From positions 1-59,217 of the forward strand of contig PKUA01000033.1 of the NCBI GenBank assembly GCA_002868905.1: a DNA stretch of 59,217 nucleotides, given 5' to 3'. A model generated the notes under the pieces. The model was not told the origin of the DNA, searched no databases, and saw only the letters and a program-made list of their open reading frames with translations. Below are positions 45,983-55,541 of the stretch, piece by piece; position 1 is the stretch's first letter, and each line of letters begins with the position of its first letter. Source of the stretch: Desulfuromonas sp. Its GTDB lineage: Bacteria; Desulfobacterota; Desulfuromonadia; Desulfuromonadales; Geothermobacteraceae. The position numbers and the translations under genes are program-made.

Positions 45983-47302
45983 ATGACCTGGACGAAAGAA
46001 TGGAAACCTTTGGCGGCGATCTTGACGGTCTTTGTCGCCATCTATTATCTGCCGGTCGACTGGCTGCAAGAGACGGAGCGGGTCGAGAATGCCCTGTGGG
46101 AAGCGCTGCATCTGGCCAGGTGGTATGCCCGCGAACATGTCCTGCTCTGTCTGGTGCCGGCCTTCTTCATCGCCGGAGCCGTCGGGGTCTTCGTCAGCCA
46201 GGCTGCAGTGATGAAGTACCTCGGTCCCAAGGCGAACAAGGGTTTGGCTTACGGGGTCGCCTCGGTGTCGGGGAGCATCCTGGCGGTCTGCTCCTGCACC
46301 ATCCTGCCGTTGTTCGCCGGGATTTACCGCATGGGGGCGGGGCTGGGTCCGGCGTGCGCCTTTCTCTATTCCGGCCCGGCGATCAATATCCTCGCCATTG
46401 TTCTGACTGCCGCCGTCCTTGGGCCGCAGATGGGCATTGCCCGGGCGGTTGGGGCCGTCAGTTTTTCGGTCATCATCGGCCTGTTCATGCATCTGTTCTT
46501 TCGTAAGGAAGAGCTGGAAAAAGTCGCAGCAGCCGCAGCGATGCCGGAGCCGGACGTCAAGCGACCTCTCTGGCAGAACGCGCTGTTCTTCGCCTCCATG
46601 GTCGGGATCCTGGTCTTCGCCAATTGGGGAAAACCTGTCGATCCGACCGGCCTCTGGCAGTCGATTTATGTCTCGAAGTGGATGGTGACGGGACTGTTCG
46701 CCCTGGGACTGGCAATCATCCTGGTTCTCTGGTTCAAAGTGAAACCATGGCAGATGGTGGCGGTTGCCGCACCGACACTGGTTCTGGCCCTGTTGCTGCC
46801 CGACCATCCTGAGCTTGCTTTTGTGGCGGCAACCATCGGCTTGACCGTGCTGTTGACAGCCGGTCGAGATGACGACGGCGAACTGGAGGAGTGGTTCGAC
46901 ACCAGCTGGGATTTCGCCAAAAAGATCCTGCCGCTGCTGTTCTGGGGCGTCCTGATCGCCGGCGCCCTGCTCGGCAGGCCTGATCACGAAGGGCTGATCC
47001 CGTCGCAGTGGATCGCCAATCTCGTCGGCGGCAATTCGTTCTGGGCCAACCTGTTCGCCTCGGTGGTCGGGGCCTTCATGTATTTCGCCACTCTGACCGA
47101 GGTGCCGATCCTCCAGGGACTGATCGGCGCCGGCATGGGCAAGGGGCCGGCGTTGGCCCTGCTGCTGGCCGGACCGGCCCTGAGCCTGCCGAACATGCTG
47201 GTCATCCGCAGTGTCATGGGGACCAAGAAAACCGTTGTCTTTGTCTTGCTCGTGATCGGCATGGCGACGATATCGGGGTTGATTTACGGCGCGATATTTT
47301 AA
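45983..47302 (+). CDS. COG0701 permease (ArsP/DUF318 family)
   Basis: A 439-aa membrane protein with two homologous halves of four to five helices. The signature CSCTILPLFAGIYRMGAG and GPAINILAI are in the first half; FATLTEVPILQGLIGAGMGKGPALALLLAGPALSLPN in the second. In Desulfuromonadia such permeases stand next to arsR and a small thioredoxin, and are thought to export arsenite or organoarsenicals. Start chosen at ATG 45983 after GTGGGAAG; an ATG at 45962 is inside O2. Confidence 0.85.
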   Translation: MTWTKEWKPLAAILTVFVAIYYLPVDWLQETERVENALWEALHLARWYAREHVLLCLVPAFFIAGAVGVFVSQAAVMKYLGPKANKGLAYGVASVSGSILAVCSCTILPLFAGIYRMGAGLGPACAFLYSGPAINILAIVLTAAVLGPQMGIARAVGAVSFSVIIGLFMHLFFRKEELEKVAAAAAMPEPDVKRPLWQNALFFASMVGILVFANWGKPVDPTGLWQSIYVSKWMVTGLFALGLAIILVLWFKVKPWQMVAVAAPTLVLALLLPDHPELAFVAATIGLTVLLTAGRDDDGELEEWFDTSWDFAKKILPLLFWGVLIAGALLGRPDHEGLIPSQWIANLVGGNSFWANLFASVVGAFMYFATLTEVPILQGLIGAGMGKGPALALLLAGPALSLPNMLVIRSVMGTKKTVVFVLLVIGMATISGLIYGAIF

Positions 47303-47326
47303 CCTGGCTGGGCACCAGGGACTTTT

Positions 47327-47371
47327 TTAACGAAGAGGCGCAGAGCAGGAGAGGACGCAAAGAGAGATCAT
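47327..47371 (+). repeat. GCAGAG/GCAAAG-type repeat fragment
   Basis: ACGAAGAGGCGCAGAGCAGG and GGACGCAAAGAGAG within the intergenic stretch look like the dispersed 'cgcagag..cgcaaag' repeats common in many Proteobacteria intergenic regions. Copy number in the genome cannot be seen here. Confidence 0.35.
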
Positions 47372-47446
47372 GGTCTTGGGGAATAATAAAACCTGGCTGA
47401 TTTTTCTCTTATTGTTTCAGTGGACAAATATTGAAATCATGAAATG

Positions 47447-47495
47447 GTAGTGGCGCTGCTTGCCGCGCCCAGGGCGAAGCGAGCAGCGCCACTAC
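47447..47495. repeat. REP-like palindrome
   Basis: GTAGTGGCGCTGCT (47447-47460) and its exact complement (47482-47495) enclose a 21-base centre that is itself GC-rich. There is no T run, so it is not a terminator. It is a candidate REP/BIME-type element between the permease and the thioredoxin genes. Confidence 0.5.
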
Positions 47496-47543
47496 AGTCT
47501 CTTCGTTGTTTTTCCGATGGAAAACTATAAAAGGAGCAAAAAC

Positions 47544-47786
47544 ATGAAAAAAATTCAGATTCTCGGCACCGGTTGTGCCAAATGCAACGAACTGGCCGCC
47601 AACGCCAAGGAAGCCGCCGTCGGGTTGGGTGAAGAGGTCGAGATCGAGAAGGTCACAGAGTTGACTGAAATCATGCAGTTCGGTTGCATGACCACCCCGG
47701 GCCTGGCCATCGATGGAACTTTGGTTTCGCAGGGGAAACTCCTCAAGCCGGACCAGATCGCGAAATTTCTGCAGTCCGCGTCTTAA
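47544..47786 (+). CDS. small thioredoxin-like protein (redox-active disulfide protein)
   Basis: An 80-aa minimal thioredoxin fold with active site C11-A-K-C14 and cis-proline in TTPGLAIDG; no signal peptide, so cytoplasmic. This group (TM_0996/MTH895-like glutaredoxin-like) is regularly found next to arsR and COG0701 permeases and probably keeps protein thiols or arsenate/arsenite-binding cysteines reduced. AAGGAG precedes the ATG. The next gene follows after 16 bases. Confidence 0.9.
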   Translation: MKKIQILGTGCAKCNELAANAKEAAVGLGEEVEIEKVTELTEIMQFGCMTTPGLAIDGTLVSQGKLLKPDQIAKFLQSAS

Positions 47787-47802
47787 AAGCAACGGAGAGG
47801 CG

Positions 47803-48177
47803 ATGATAACCAAAACTTTTATCGGGAAAATGCTCGTGACCGGCCTGTTTTTGCTGGTGGGCGCGGGCACAGGTTTCTCTGAGCCGCTCCCACGGCTGGT
47901 CGATGTCGGCGCCGACAAGTGTATCCCCTGCATCAAGATGGCGCCAATCCTCGATCAGCTCAGGGAGGATTTTGCCGGTCGGCTTGAGGTCAAATTCGTC
48001 GATGCCTGGAAGAACCGGGAGGAGGCCTCCGGCTACAAGGTACGGATGATCCCGACGCAGATATTTTATTCTTCCGATGGAAAAGAGCTTTTTCGTCATT
48101 CCGGTTTCTACGGTCGTGAAGAGATTCTCGGAAAGTGGCGGGAACTCGGTTATGTCTTTGACCTGAAGCAGCCATGA
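47803..48177 (+). CDS. exported thioredoxin-family protein
   Basis: A 124-aa protein with a cleavable signal peptide (residues 1-26, ending GFS) and active site C40-I-P-C43. The MIPTQIFYSSDG segment holds the cis-Pro. It acts in the periplasm and should receive electrons from the CcdA-like protein encoded immediately downstream, whose start overlaps this stop by ATGA. Confidence 0.9.
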   Translation: MITKTFIGKMLVTGLFLLVGAGTGFSEPLPRLVDVGADKCIPCIKMAPILDQLREDFAGRLEVKFVDAWKNREEASGYKVRMIPTQIFYSSDGKELFRHSGFYGREEILGKWRELGYVFDLKQP

Positions 48178-48875
48178 TCGAAGCCGTTCTGAGCAGTTTG
48201 AGCCAGGCGATGTCCGGAGCGCCTCTGGTCGCGTTGGCCGCCGCTGTCGGGTGGGGGGTGTTGAGTATTGTGTTGTCCCCCTGCCACCTGGCGAGCATCC
48301 CCTTGGTCGTCGGCTTTATCGACGGCCAGGGAGAGATGACCACGCGGCGCGCTTTTGTAATTTCCAACCTGTTCGCCGTCGGCATTTTGCTTTCGATCGC
48401 GCTGATCGGATTTCTGACCGCGGCGGCGGGGAGGATGCTTGGCGATATCGGTGCATATGGCAACTGGCTGGTCGCGGGAATCTTCTTCCTGTTCGGCTTG
48501 CATCTGTGGGGCTTGATACCATTGCCCTGGTCGGGGCCGGGACAGGTTCGTACGACCCGGAAAGGTTTGCTCGCCGCGTTTCTGCTCGGAGCCGTTTTCG
48601 GGATCGCGCTGGGGCCATGCACCTTCGCTTTCATGGCGCCGGTACTCGGAGTTGCCTTGACCGAGGCGACCGGGAACATGCTTTATGCGGCATTGCTGTT
48701 GCTCGCCTACGGGATCGGTCATTGTGCCGTCATCGTTTTTGCCGGAACCTTTACCGAGCAGGTTCAGCACTATCTCGACTGGAACGAACGCTCCAGGGGG
48801 ACTGTTTGGGTCAGAAGAATCTGTGGGCTTCTGGTCATCGTCGCCGGGGGCTGGCTCATCAATACGTCCCCTTGA
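48174..48875 (+). CDS. ccdA: CcdA/DsbD-type thiol-disulfide transmembrane carrier
   Basis: A 233-aa inner-membrane protein with six helices. The two redox cysteines are C37 in SPCHLASIP and C149 in GPCTFAFMAP, each at the start of a three-helix half, as in CcdA. It carries electrons from cytoplasmic thioredoxin to periplasmic thiol proteins. Here its partners appear to be the exported thioredoxin before it and the exported rhodanese after it. Confidence 0.92.
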   Translation: MIEAVLSSLSQAMSGAPLVALAAAVGWGVLSIVLSPCHLASIPLVVGFIDGQGEMTTRRAFVISNLFAVGILLSIALIGFLTAAAGRMLGDIGAYGNWLVAGIFFLFGLHLWGLIPLPWSGPGQVRTTRKGLLAAFLLGAVFGIALGPCTFAFMAPVLGVALTEATGNMLYAALLLLAYGIGHCAVIVFAGTFTEQVQHYLDWNERSRGTVWVRRICGLLVIVAGGWLINTSP

Positions 48876-48900
48876 AATTCGACGCACGAGGATGCCTGTT

Positions 48901-49350
48901 ATGAAGATACTGCCATTGATTGTATTCGCGATGCTGTTGCTGTGTGCCCCCGCCGTAGCGAACGACAATGTGTTGGAAGGGTACATCAAGAACTACAATT
49001 ATGATTCGCGCCTGGAGATGAAGGCCAACAGCAAGCAGTTGATCGAGTGGCTCGAAGACGGAAAAGCCGTGCTGGTCGATATCCGCTTCAAGGAAGAGCA
49101 GGAAGCCTGGGGGCCAGGTTTTGCGCTGAAGATTCCTCTCAATGAGCTTCCCGGACGCTTCGATGAATTGCCGAAAGATAAAATAATCGTCACGGCATGT
49201 CCGCACAAGGATCGGGCCATTATTGCCATGACCTACCTGCGGTCCAAGGGGATTCCTGCCCGCTACCTGACTGACGGTTTGATTGGAGTGGCGGAGAACC
49301 TGCGCGGTGATGACGCCTACTATTTTTTAAAAATGCTGAATGAGCATTGA
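48901..49350 (+). CDS. exported rhodanese-like protein
   Basis: A 149-aa protein with a signal peptide (1-20, ending AVA) and one rhodanese domain. VLVDIRFKEE and the catalytic loop TACPHKDRA with C100 are clear. It may carry persulfide sulfur or a metal(loid)-thiol in the periplasm. GAGG lies 9 bases before ATG 48901; an in-frame ATG at 48892 is also possible. Probably co-transcribed with ccdA (25-base gap). Confidence 0.88.
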   Translation: MKILPLIVFAMLLLCAPAVANDNVLEGYIKNYNYDSRLEMKANSKQLIEWLEDGKAVLVDIRFKEEQEAWGPGFALKIPLNELPGRFDELPKDKIIVTACPHKDRAIIAMTYLRSKGIPARYLTDGLIGVAENLRGDDAYYFLKMLNEH

Positions 49351-49372
49351 ACGGTGCAACGGGCGGAGCTGG

Positions 49373-49401
49373 TTGACAATTTCCGTGCAGACGGCTAAAG
49401 A
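49373..49401 (+). promoter_or_regulatory. promoter of gapdh-arsJ
   Basis: TTGACA, 17 bases, TAAAGA, 35 bases before the gene. It allows separate expression from the upstream ars genes. Confidence 0.6.
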
Positions 49402-49435
49402 ATGCCGAAGATAACCTTCAAAGGGAGATGCTTGA

Positions 49436-50443
49436 ATGAGTATTCGTGTCGGCATTAATGGCTTCGGCCGGATGGGACGGCTCGCCCTGCGGGCGGCGTG
49501 GGATTGGCCGGATTTCGACATCGTCCATGTCAATGAGTTAAAAGGTGGCCCGGAAACCGCGGCTCATCTGCTGGAGTTTGATTCGGTCCATGGCCGCTGG
49601 CAGAGAGAGAGCCAGGTCGAAGATAATGCCATTGTCATTGACGGCAAACGGGTCAGCTTCAGCGCAGAGAGCTCTCCCGGTGATGTCGCCTGGCAAGAGG
49701 CAGGTGTTGATATCGTCATTGAATCCTCCGGCAAGTTTCGGACACCGGAGCTGTTGCAACCCTATTTCGATTATGGCATCAAAAAAGTGATCGTCGCAGC
49801 ACCGGTCAAGCAGGGTGCGCTGAACATTGTCATGGGGGTCAACGACCACCTCTACGAACCGGACAAGCATCACTTGTTGACGGCTGCATCCTGTACCACC
49901 AACTGCCTGGCGCCGGTCGTCAAGGTCCTGCACGAGAAGATCGGCATTGAACACGGCGTCATTACCACCATCCATGATGCGACCAACACCCAGGTGGTCG
50001 TCGATGCCCCGCACAAGGACTTGCGGCGTGCCCGCGCGGCAAGCATGTCGCTGATCCCAACCACCACCGGCAGTGCGACGGCGATCACCCTGATCTACCC
50101 GGAGCTTCAAGGGAAGCTCAACGGGCACGCCATCAGAGTGCCGCTGCTGACCGGTTCCATCACCGATGCCGTGTTTGAGATGCAACGTGAAGTGACAGCC
50201 GACGAGGTTAACCGGCTGTTCCACGAAGCAGCCGATACTTATCTCAAGGGGATCCTCGGCGTCGAAGAACGACCATTGGTCTCCATCGATTTTAAGAGTG
50301 ACCCCCGCTCGGCGATCGTCGACGCCCCCTCAACCATGGTGGTCGACGGCACCCAATTGAAGCTCTACATCTGGTACGACAACGAAATGGGCTATGCCAA
50401 TCGTATGATGGAACTCTGCAGAAAAGTGGCGCAATCCCTGTAG
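49436..50443 (+). CDS. ArsJ-associated glyceraldehyde-3-phosphate dehydrogenase
   Basis: A 335-aa GAPDH with NAD site INGFGRMGR, catalytic C153 in [10 protein letters not shown], and TTTGSATAI. The adjacent arsJ gene (9 bases later) shows that this is the arsenate-resistance paralogue: it uses arsenate in place of phosphate to make 1-arseno-3-phosphoglycerate, which ArsJ exports. The N-terminal sequence differs from glycolytic GAPDH in having [29 protein letters not shown] lies before the ATG. Confidence 0.93.
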   Translation: MSIRVGINGFGRMGRLALRAAWDWPDFDIVHVNELKGGPETAAHLLEFDSVHGRWQRESQVEDNAIVIDGKRVSFSAESSPGDVAWQEAGVDIVIESSGKFRTPELLQPYFDYGIKKVIVAAPVKQGALNIVMGVNDHLYEPDKHHLLTAASCTTNCLAPVVKVLHEKIGIEHGVITTIHDATNTQVVVDAPHKDLRRARAASMSLIPTTTGSATAITLIYPELQGKLNGHAIRVPLLTGSITDAVFEMQREVTADEVNRLFHEAADTYLKGILGVEERPLVSIDFKSDPRSAIVDAPSTMVVDGTQLKLYIWYDNEMGYANRMMELCRKVAQSL

Positions 50444-50452
50444 AATAAATCG

Positions 50453-51673
50453 ATGACCGATCTTCGTAACTATGTCCTGGTGACTGCGGCCTACTGGGGG
50501 TTCACCCTCACCGACGGCGCTTTGCGCATGCTGGTGTTGCTGCACTTTCATGACCTCGGTTACACGGCGGTGCAGATCGCCTTGCTCTTCCTGCTCTACG
50601 AGTTCTTCGGCGTCGTCACCAACCTGGTCGGCGGCTGGATCGGCTCGCATCTCGGGTTGAAGGTGACGCTGTTTGCCGGACTCGGATTGCAGGTCTTTTC
50701 CCTGTTTGTCCTGGCGCTGCTCAATCCCGCCTGGCCGGTGGCCGTTTCGGTCGCTTATGTCATGGGGGCGCAGGCGCTTTCCGGTATCGCCAAGGATCTG
50801 ACCAAGATGAGCTCAAAAAGCGCCATCAAGGTGCTGGTCCCCGAAGAGGCCGACAGCGCCCTGTTCAAATGGGTCGCCCTCCTGACCGGCTCGAAGAACG
50901 CCCTGAAGGGGGGCGGGTTCTTCCTCGGCGGCGTACTGCTGACCTGGTTTGGTTTCAGGGGGGCTCTGATCGCCATGGCCCTGGGGTTGGCCGCCGTCCT
51001 GACCGTTGCGGTCGTCGCTTTGCCCCGCGACATGGGGTGCGCCAGGGTCAAGGTCAAGTTCTCCCGGATTCTGTCGAAAACTCGCGAGATCAACCTGCTT
51101 TCGGCGGCCCGGATGTTCCTGTTCGGTTCGCGCGACATCTGGTTCGTGGTCGGTCTGCCGGTCTTTCTCTCCGCCAGCCTCGGCTGGAGCCATACCGAAG
51201 TCGGGGGTTTTCTTGCCCTCTGGGTCATTGGTTACGGCGGGGTCCAGGCGTTAGCCCCCGGCCTGCTCAAGGGGGTGCTGGCCGGAGGCACGCCCCGTGG
51301 GGGCACTGCCACGCTTGGTGCGATTTCCCTGGCCCTGTTGACCGCGTTGATCGCGGCTGGAGTCTCTCTTGGTCTCCCGCCCTGGTTGACCGTTGTTGGC
51401 GGTCTCGCCCTGTTCGGTCTGGTTTTCGCCATCAATTCCTCGGTTCACAGTTACCTGATCCTCGCTTATACCGAAAGTGACCAGGCGGCGCTGAACGTCG
51501 GGTTTTACTACATGGCCAATGCCATGGGGCGGCTGGTTGGTACCCTGCTCTCCGGGGTGGTTTTCCAAATGGGCGGGCTTGTCTCCTGCCTGTGGGTCTC
51601 TGCGGTCTTCGTTGCAGTGGCCGCTCTCTTTTCGCTCGGGCTCCCCCGCGGCAGGGTCGTCGGTAGCTCCTAG
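50453..51673 (+). CDS. arsJ: organoarsenical efflux MFS transporter ArsJ
   Basis: A 406-aa major facilitator with about twelve helices, starting MTDLRNYVLVTAAYWGFTLTD, which I recognise as ArsJ. Expected to export 1-arseno-3-phosphoglycerate, which then falls apart to arsenate outside the cell. It completes the arsenate branch. 51674-52029 after it has no convincing gene: the frame at 51832-52026 lacks a ribosome binding site and similarity. Confidence 0.92.
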   Translation: MTDLRNYVLVTAAYWGFTLTDGALRMLVLLHFHDLGYTAVQIALLFLLYEFFGVVTNLVGGWIGSHLGLKVTLFAGLGLQVFSLFVLALLNPAWPVAVSVAYVMGAQALSGIAKDLTKMSSKSAIKVLVPEEADSALFKWVALLTGSKNALKGGGFFLGGVLLTWFGFRGALIAMALGLAAVLTVAVVALPRDMGCARVKVKFSRILSKTREINLLSAARMFLFGSRDIWFVVGLPVFLSASLGWSHTEVGGFLALWVIGYGGVQALAPGLLKGVLAGGTPRGGTATLGAISLALLTALIAAGVSLGLPPWLTVVGGLALFGLVFAINSSVHSYLILAYTESDQAALNVGFYYMANAMGRLVGTLLSGVVFQMGGLVSCLWVSAVFVAVAALFSLGLPRGRVVGSS

Positions 51674-52029
51674 TCCGGGTCGCCCGCCCCGCCACGTTTC
51701 GTTGAAAACCAAATCCTGCAAAATGGGGGTGGCTCTACGTTGCCTCCCCTGTAAGTTCCCGTAATTTTTGCACCAGAATCTTGGGGTTCGGGGTGTACGT
51801 TTTGCCGTGAGCAGGGGAGCCCGGAGATGAAATGGGAGAATTTTTGTTTGCTTTTACGGCGCAGTGGCAACAAAACTTGCCCGAAACGACGTCAAGGTGG
51901 TTGCGCATGAGAAGATACTATACTTATAATCAGTTCTTTAATCAGTGTATTTTCGGCCGGTTCGCCTTTCATTGGTTGATGATGACCCCGAACGCCCTTT
52001 GGCGGGAGCGAATGCTTCTGATTTGAACC

Positions 52030-53277
52030 ATGTCAAGGAAGGATGACAGCTTGGCCAAATTCTTCGAGCGGATTTTCGATATCTGCGCCTCAGTCCGATT
52101 AACGGTCGTTCTGCTGCTCTCGCTGGCGGCGGTGGCAATCTTTGGCACTATCTGGCCGAGTCGGGAAGAAGCCCTGGAGGCTTTTCGTTTCGAGTTGTTC
52201 TACCAGTCTCCCTGGTTCCGTCTGCTTCTCCTGTTGTTGGCCATCAACATTATCGTCTGTACCGTTCGCCTGGTCGGGCGTCGTCTCGGGCAGCAGCGTC
52301 GTTGGCTTGTGGAGTTGCCGGCGCAGGGGGGGGTAGCAGACAGCCGCCCTGCCTCCGACCTCGAGGCCGGTTTTCGCCGTCTCGGGTTTCGTTCCAGGGC
52401 GACCCCTTACGGGTATTATCTTTGGCGTGGCACGGTGGGGCGTTGGAGCGTGGTCGGGGTTCACCTTTCGGTTCTACTGATCATGGCCGGGGCATTGGCC
52501 GGTAGTCTCGGTTTCGTCGCGACTCTGAATATCTACAGCGGAGACAGCAGTCGTCATTTTTTCGACTGGGATGCCCAGCAGGACCGCCCGATCGGCTTCA
52601 CGTTTCGTTTGGATCACTTTGAACCGCGCTATTATCCGATCGAGCTGAAATTTGCCGTGATTGACCCGATGACCGGTCAGTCCGTTGAGGAGATCGTCGG
52701 TGCCGTGGGCGAAACCGTATCCATCCCCTCTCTCGGCCTGGAGGCCGGGATCGAACGGTTCGATCCGATCCGGCAAAGATTGGAACTGGAGTTAAGTCGT
52801 GACGGGCGTGCGGTTGGTCGTTATGAGGCCAGGGGGGGAGAACGAGATCCATCCAATACGGTTGCAGGACATGTCCTCTATCCGGTCGCCTTCCGTGACC
52901 CGAGACTGCGCCAGTACTACAGCGAAGTCTCGATCCTCGAGCAGGGACGTGTCGTTCACCAGGGGGTGATTCAGATCAATCATCCGCTGAAGTACCGGGG
53001 AGTCTGGATCTACCAGACAGCCTTTCGTGCCGATGACGATGGCCGTTTGTATGCCGGCTTTCAGTTTGTCAAAGATCCCGGAGCGAACCTGGTTTGGGGG
53101 GGGTGCATAATGTTCGTCCTGTTTCTCTGCCTGAACGGCATGGTCCGGTTCCGGGCCGTGGGGCTCGAGCAGGGGGATGTCTGTCGCCTCGTGCCGCTGG
53201 CGGGACTAAAATCACGTGACGGTGCTCATTCGATTGAGGCGTTGTCGGAGAGGTTGAATTCCGAGGGTACGGGATGA
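52030..53277 (+). CDS. resB: ResB-family cytochrome c biogenesis protein
   Basis: A 415-aa protein. Helices at about 22-42, 63-84 and 140-162 plus one near the C-terminus (about 360-380) enclose a large periplasmic domain, the ResB/Ccs1 plan. Family segments LLLSLAAVAIFGTIWPS, SLGFVATLNIYSG and NHPLKYRGVWIYQTAF are present. It delivers heme to apocytochromes in system II together with CcsA, but no ccsA follows; instead its stop overlaps a histidine kinase gene by ATGA. Confidence 0.9.
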   Translation: MSRKDDSLAKFFERIFDICASVRLTVVLLLSLAAVAIFGTIWPSREEALEAFRFELFYQSPWFRLLLLLLAINIIVCTVRLVGRRLGQQRRWLVELPAQGGVADSRPASDLEAGFRRLGFRSRATPYGYYLWRGTVGRWSVVGVHLSVLLIMAGALAGSLGFVATLNIYSGDSSRHFFDWDAQQDRPIGFTFRLDHFEPRYYPIELKFAVIDPMTGQSVEEIVGAVGETVSIPSLGLEAGIERFDPIRQRLELELSRDGRAVGRYEARGGERDPSNTVAGHVLYPVAFRDPRLRQYYSEVSILEQGRVVHQGVIQINHPLKYRGVWIYQTAFRADDDGRLYAGFQFVKDPGANLVWGGCIMFVLFLCLNGMVRFRAVGLEQGDVCRLVPLAGLKSRDGAHSIEALSERLNSEGTG

Positions 53278-55541
53278 AGAAGTCGCTCCGGTATAAGGTC
53301 ATGTTGCTCCTCGGGATGTTTTTGGGGGCAGGCCTTGGCCTGGGGACCATGTTGAACTGGCAGATGGTGCTGCGACAGTTTGTCGACCTCGAGGAATCCC
53401 ACGTTTATCATCGTCTCACGGTCGTGGGGGATGCCTACCGGGCCGAGTTGAATAAGTTGGATCACCTGCTGCAGGACCTCCAGGCCATCCCGGCGATTGA
53501 AGACGCCCTTCTGGACAAGGAAAAAGGGGTTCTTGAACATTACCTTTCCAATGAGTTCATGGTTGTCAATCACCTCAACGTCGCCTTTGCCTACGATCGG
53601 AGGGGAAATGTGGTCTTCGGAAGGCGAATCGACTGGAACCGTCGCAGCGAAGTTTCCATAGCCGAGTTCCCGTCCGACGGTCCGCCTGCCGAGCCTCTTC
53701 TGGTGACGCACCAGCAGCCAGGCTCATCCCGCCTCGGGCTGGTCAGGACGGAACTCGGTGTCATGATGGTGGCCACGCGGCCGATGGAGAGTCGCCATTT
53801 CCAGGGGATGGCCACCGGAACCCTGGTCGTGGGGAGGTTGTTCGCTGATTTCGAAATGAAACTCGAAGACAGGTCGTTAGTCGGAAAGGTTGAAATCTTA
53901 AAATTTGATATGGACCGACCTTCCACCGAGATGCAGTTCATGCTCGATATGTTGAAAGGTCAGGTTCAGGAAGATATCGCACCGGCGACGGAAGACGAAA
54001 TCTCGGGCTACCGCTTATACAGGGCCTTGGCAGGAGAGCCTCTCTTTGCCAGCAAGGTCACCATGCCGCGCGACGAGTATCATGTCGGCCGAGAAACTGT
54101 CTTCTGGAGCAGCATCATCACAATCGCGAGTATTGCCTTTATCGCCCTCGTCTTTTTTGTGACTCTGCAGCGATTGATATTCGACCCTCTGCAGGAGTTG
54201 ACCACTCAGGTCAAAGGGTTTGATGAGAAAAAAAGCTTTCCCCTGACTCTTCCGGAGCGGAGTGATGATGAAATCGGGGAGTTGAGCGAGGCCTTCAGCG
54301 ACCTGAGCACGAGATTACAGACCTCCATCGACGAGTTGTGGCAGGAGGTTCGGGACCGTCGCAGAATTGAAAGTACCTTGCGACACAGTGAAGCGAGCTA
54401 CCGGAAATTGTCCCTCGAATTTCGTGCCGTGCTCAACGGCATCCAGGACTCGCTGATGTTGCTCGACAGCGAGCAGAATATCGTCTGGGCCAATGATGGG
54501 GCGGTCAACCAGCTTGGTGCCGTGCCCGGGTTCGAGGGGGTCCATCGCGAAGGGGAGTTGCACGGCAGGACCCTCCCGCTCAATCAGGATTCTCCCATCC
54601 CGGATTGCCTGGAGCGGGGCGAAATCGTGGAACGGATCGAGCGCTGGCCGGAAGGGAAGCTTTATGGCGTCAAGGCCTTCCCGATCGTGACCACGGAAGG
54701 GGACCTGCGGGTGCTGCGCTTTTCAACCGATATCACGGAAAAATTCAAGTTGCGGCTTGAGGCAACCCGTGCTGCCCGTCTGGCCGCTCTGGGTGAGTTG
54801 GCAGCCGGAGTTGCACACGAGATCAATAATCCGAATGCCATCGTCAATGTGAACGTCGGCCTGTTGATACCGTTCTGGGAGAAGATCCAGCAGGTTTTCG
54901 ACGAGGTGCGGGGTCAGAGCACCACGCCACTGGTCGAGGAGGTCGCAGGAAGTCGGCTATGGCGTGAGGCGCCGGTGCTGTTGCAGGAGATGCTTGACGG
55001 GACTCGCCGAATCCAGGGTATTGTCGACGATCTGAAGCATTTTGTCCGAGATCAACAGGATTACCAGTCGGAACCGGTCGACCTCAATCAGGTGGTCAAG
55101 GTCGCTATCCGTCTGACCAAAAACCTGATCCAAAAATCGACCAGCGACTTCAACCTTGAACTGGCCAAGGGGTCATTGATGGTCCTGGGGCGGCAGCAGC
55201 AGCTCGAGCAGATTGTCATCAACCTGGTACAGAATGCCTGTCACGCCTTGACCGACACCGGTCAGTCGATACGCGTTTCCAGCCATCTCGATGAAGAGCG
55301 GCAACTCTGTACGGTCTGTGTCGAGGATTGCGGTAAGGGGGTATCCCCGGAGGATGCTCCCCATCTGTTCGATCCGTTTTTTACCACCAAGCGTGAAGAT
55401 GGGGGGACCGGTCTTGGTTTGTCGGTCTCTTTCCGCATTGCCCGTGAGCACGGGGGGCGGCTCGATTTCACGTCCGAAAAGAATAAAGGGAGTGCCTTTT
55501 GCCTGGAACTTCCCACTTATAGTGAGGAGATGGAGTCATGA
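53274..55541 (+). CDS. membrane histidine kinase (CHASE4-like, HAMP, PAS)
   Basis: A 755-aa sensor kinase. Helices at about 8-27 and 282-302 flank a periplasmic CHASE4-like domain; then HAMP (about 303-365), a PAS domain (about 375-490), a HisKA domain with the phospho-His in AAGVAHEINNPNA, and an HATPase domain (NLVQNACHAL, VEDCGKG, GGTGLGLS). The start overlaps resB and the stop overlaps the regulator gene, so three proteins are made from one coupled message. A heme- or redox-linked stimulus is plausible from the resB link but unproven. Confidence 0.92.
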   Translation: MKKSLRYKVMLLLGMFLGAGLGLGTMLNWQMVLRQFVDLEESHVYHRLTVVGDAYRAELNKLDHLLQDLQAIPAIEDALLDKEKGVLEHYLSNEFMVVNHLNVAFAYDRRGNVVFGRRIDWNRRSEVSIAEFPSDGPPAEPLLVTHQQPGSSRLGLVRTELGVMMVATRPMESRHFQGMATGTLVVGRLFADFEMKLEDRSLVGKVEILKFDMDRPSTEMQFMLDMLKGQVQEDIAPATEDEISGYRLYRALAGEPLFASKVTMPRDEYHVGRETVFWSSIITIASIAFIALVFFVTLQRLIFDPLQELTTQVKGFDEKKSFPLTLPERSDDEIGELSEAFSDLSTRLQTSIDELWQEVRDRRRIESTLRHSEASYRKLSLEFRAVLNGIQDSLMLLDSEQNIVWANDGAVNQLGAVPGFEGVHREGELHGRTLPLNQDSPIPDCLERGEIVERIERWPEGKLYGVKAFPIVTTEGDLRVLRFSTDITEKFKLRLEATRAARLAALGELAAGVAHEINNPNAIVNVNVGLLIPFWEKIQQVFDEVRGQSTTPLVEEVAGSRLWREAPVLLQEMLDGTRRIQGIVDDLKHFVRDQQDYQSEPVDLNQVVKVAIRLTKNLIQKSTSDFNLELAKGSLMVLGRQQQLEQIVINLVQNACHALTDTGQSIRVSSHLDEERQLCTVCVEDCGKGVSPEDAPHLFDPFFTTKREDGGTGLGLSVSFRIAREHGGRLDFTSEKNKGSAFCLELPTYSEEMES

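Noticed and set aside
51832-52026. 64-codon frame before resB
   Set aside because: No ribosome binding site, no recognisable domain, and unusual Trp/Met/Phe-rich composition; treated as non-coding.
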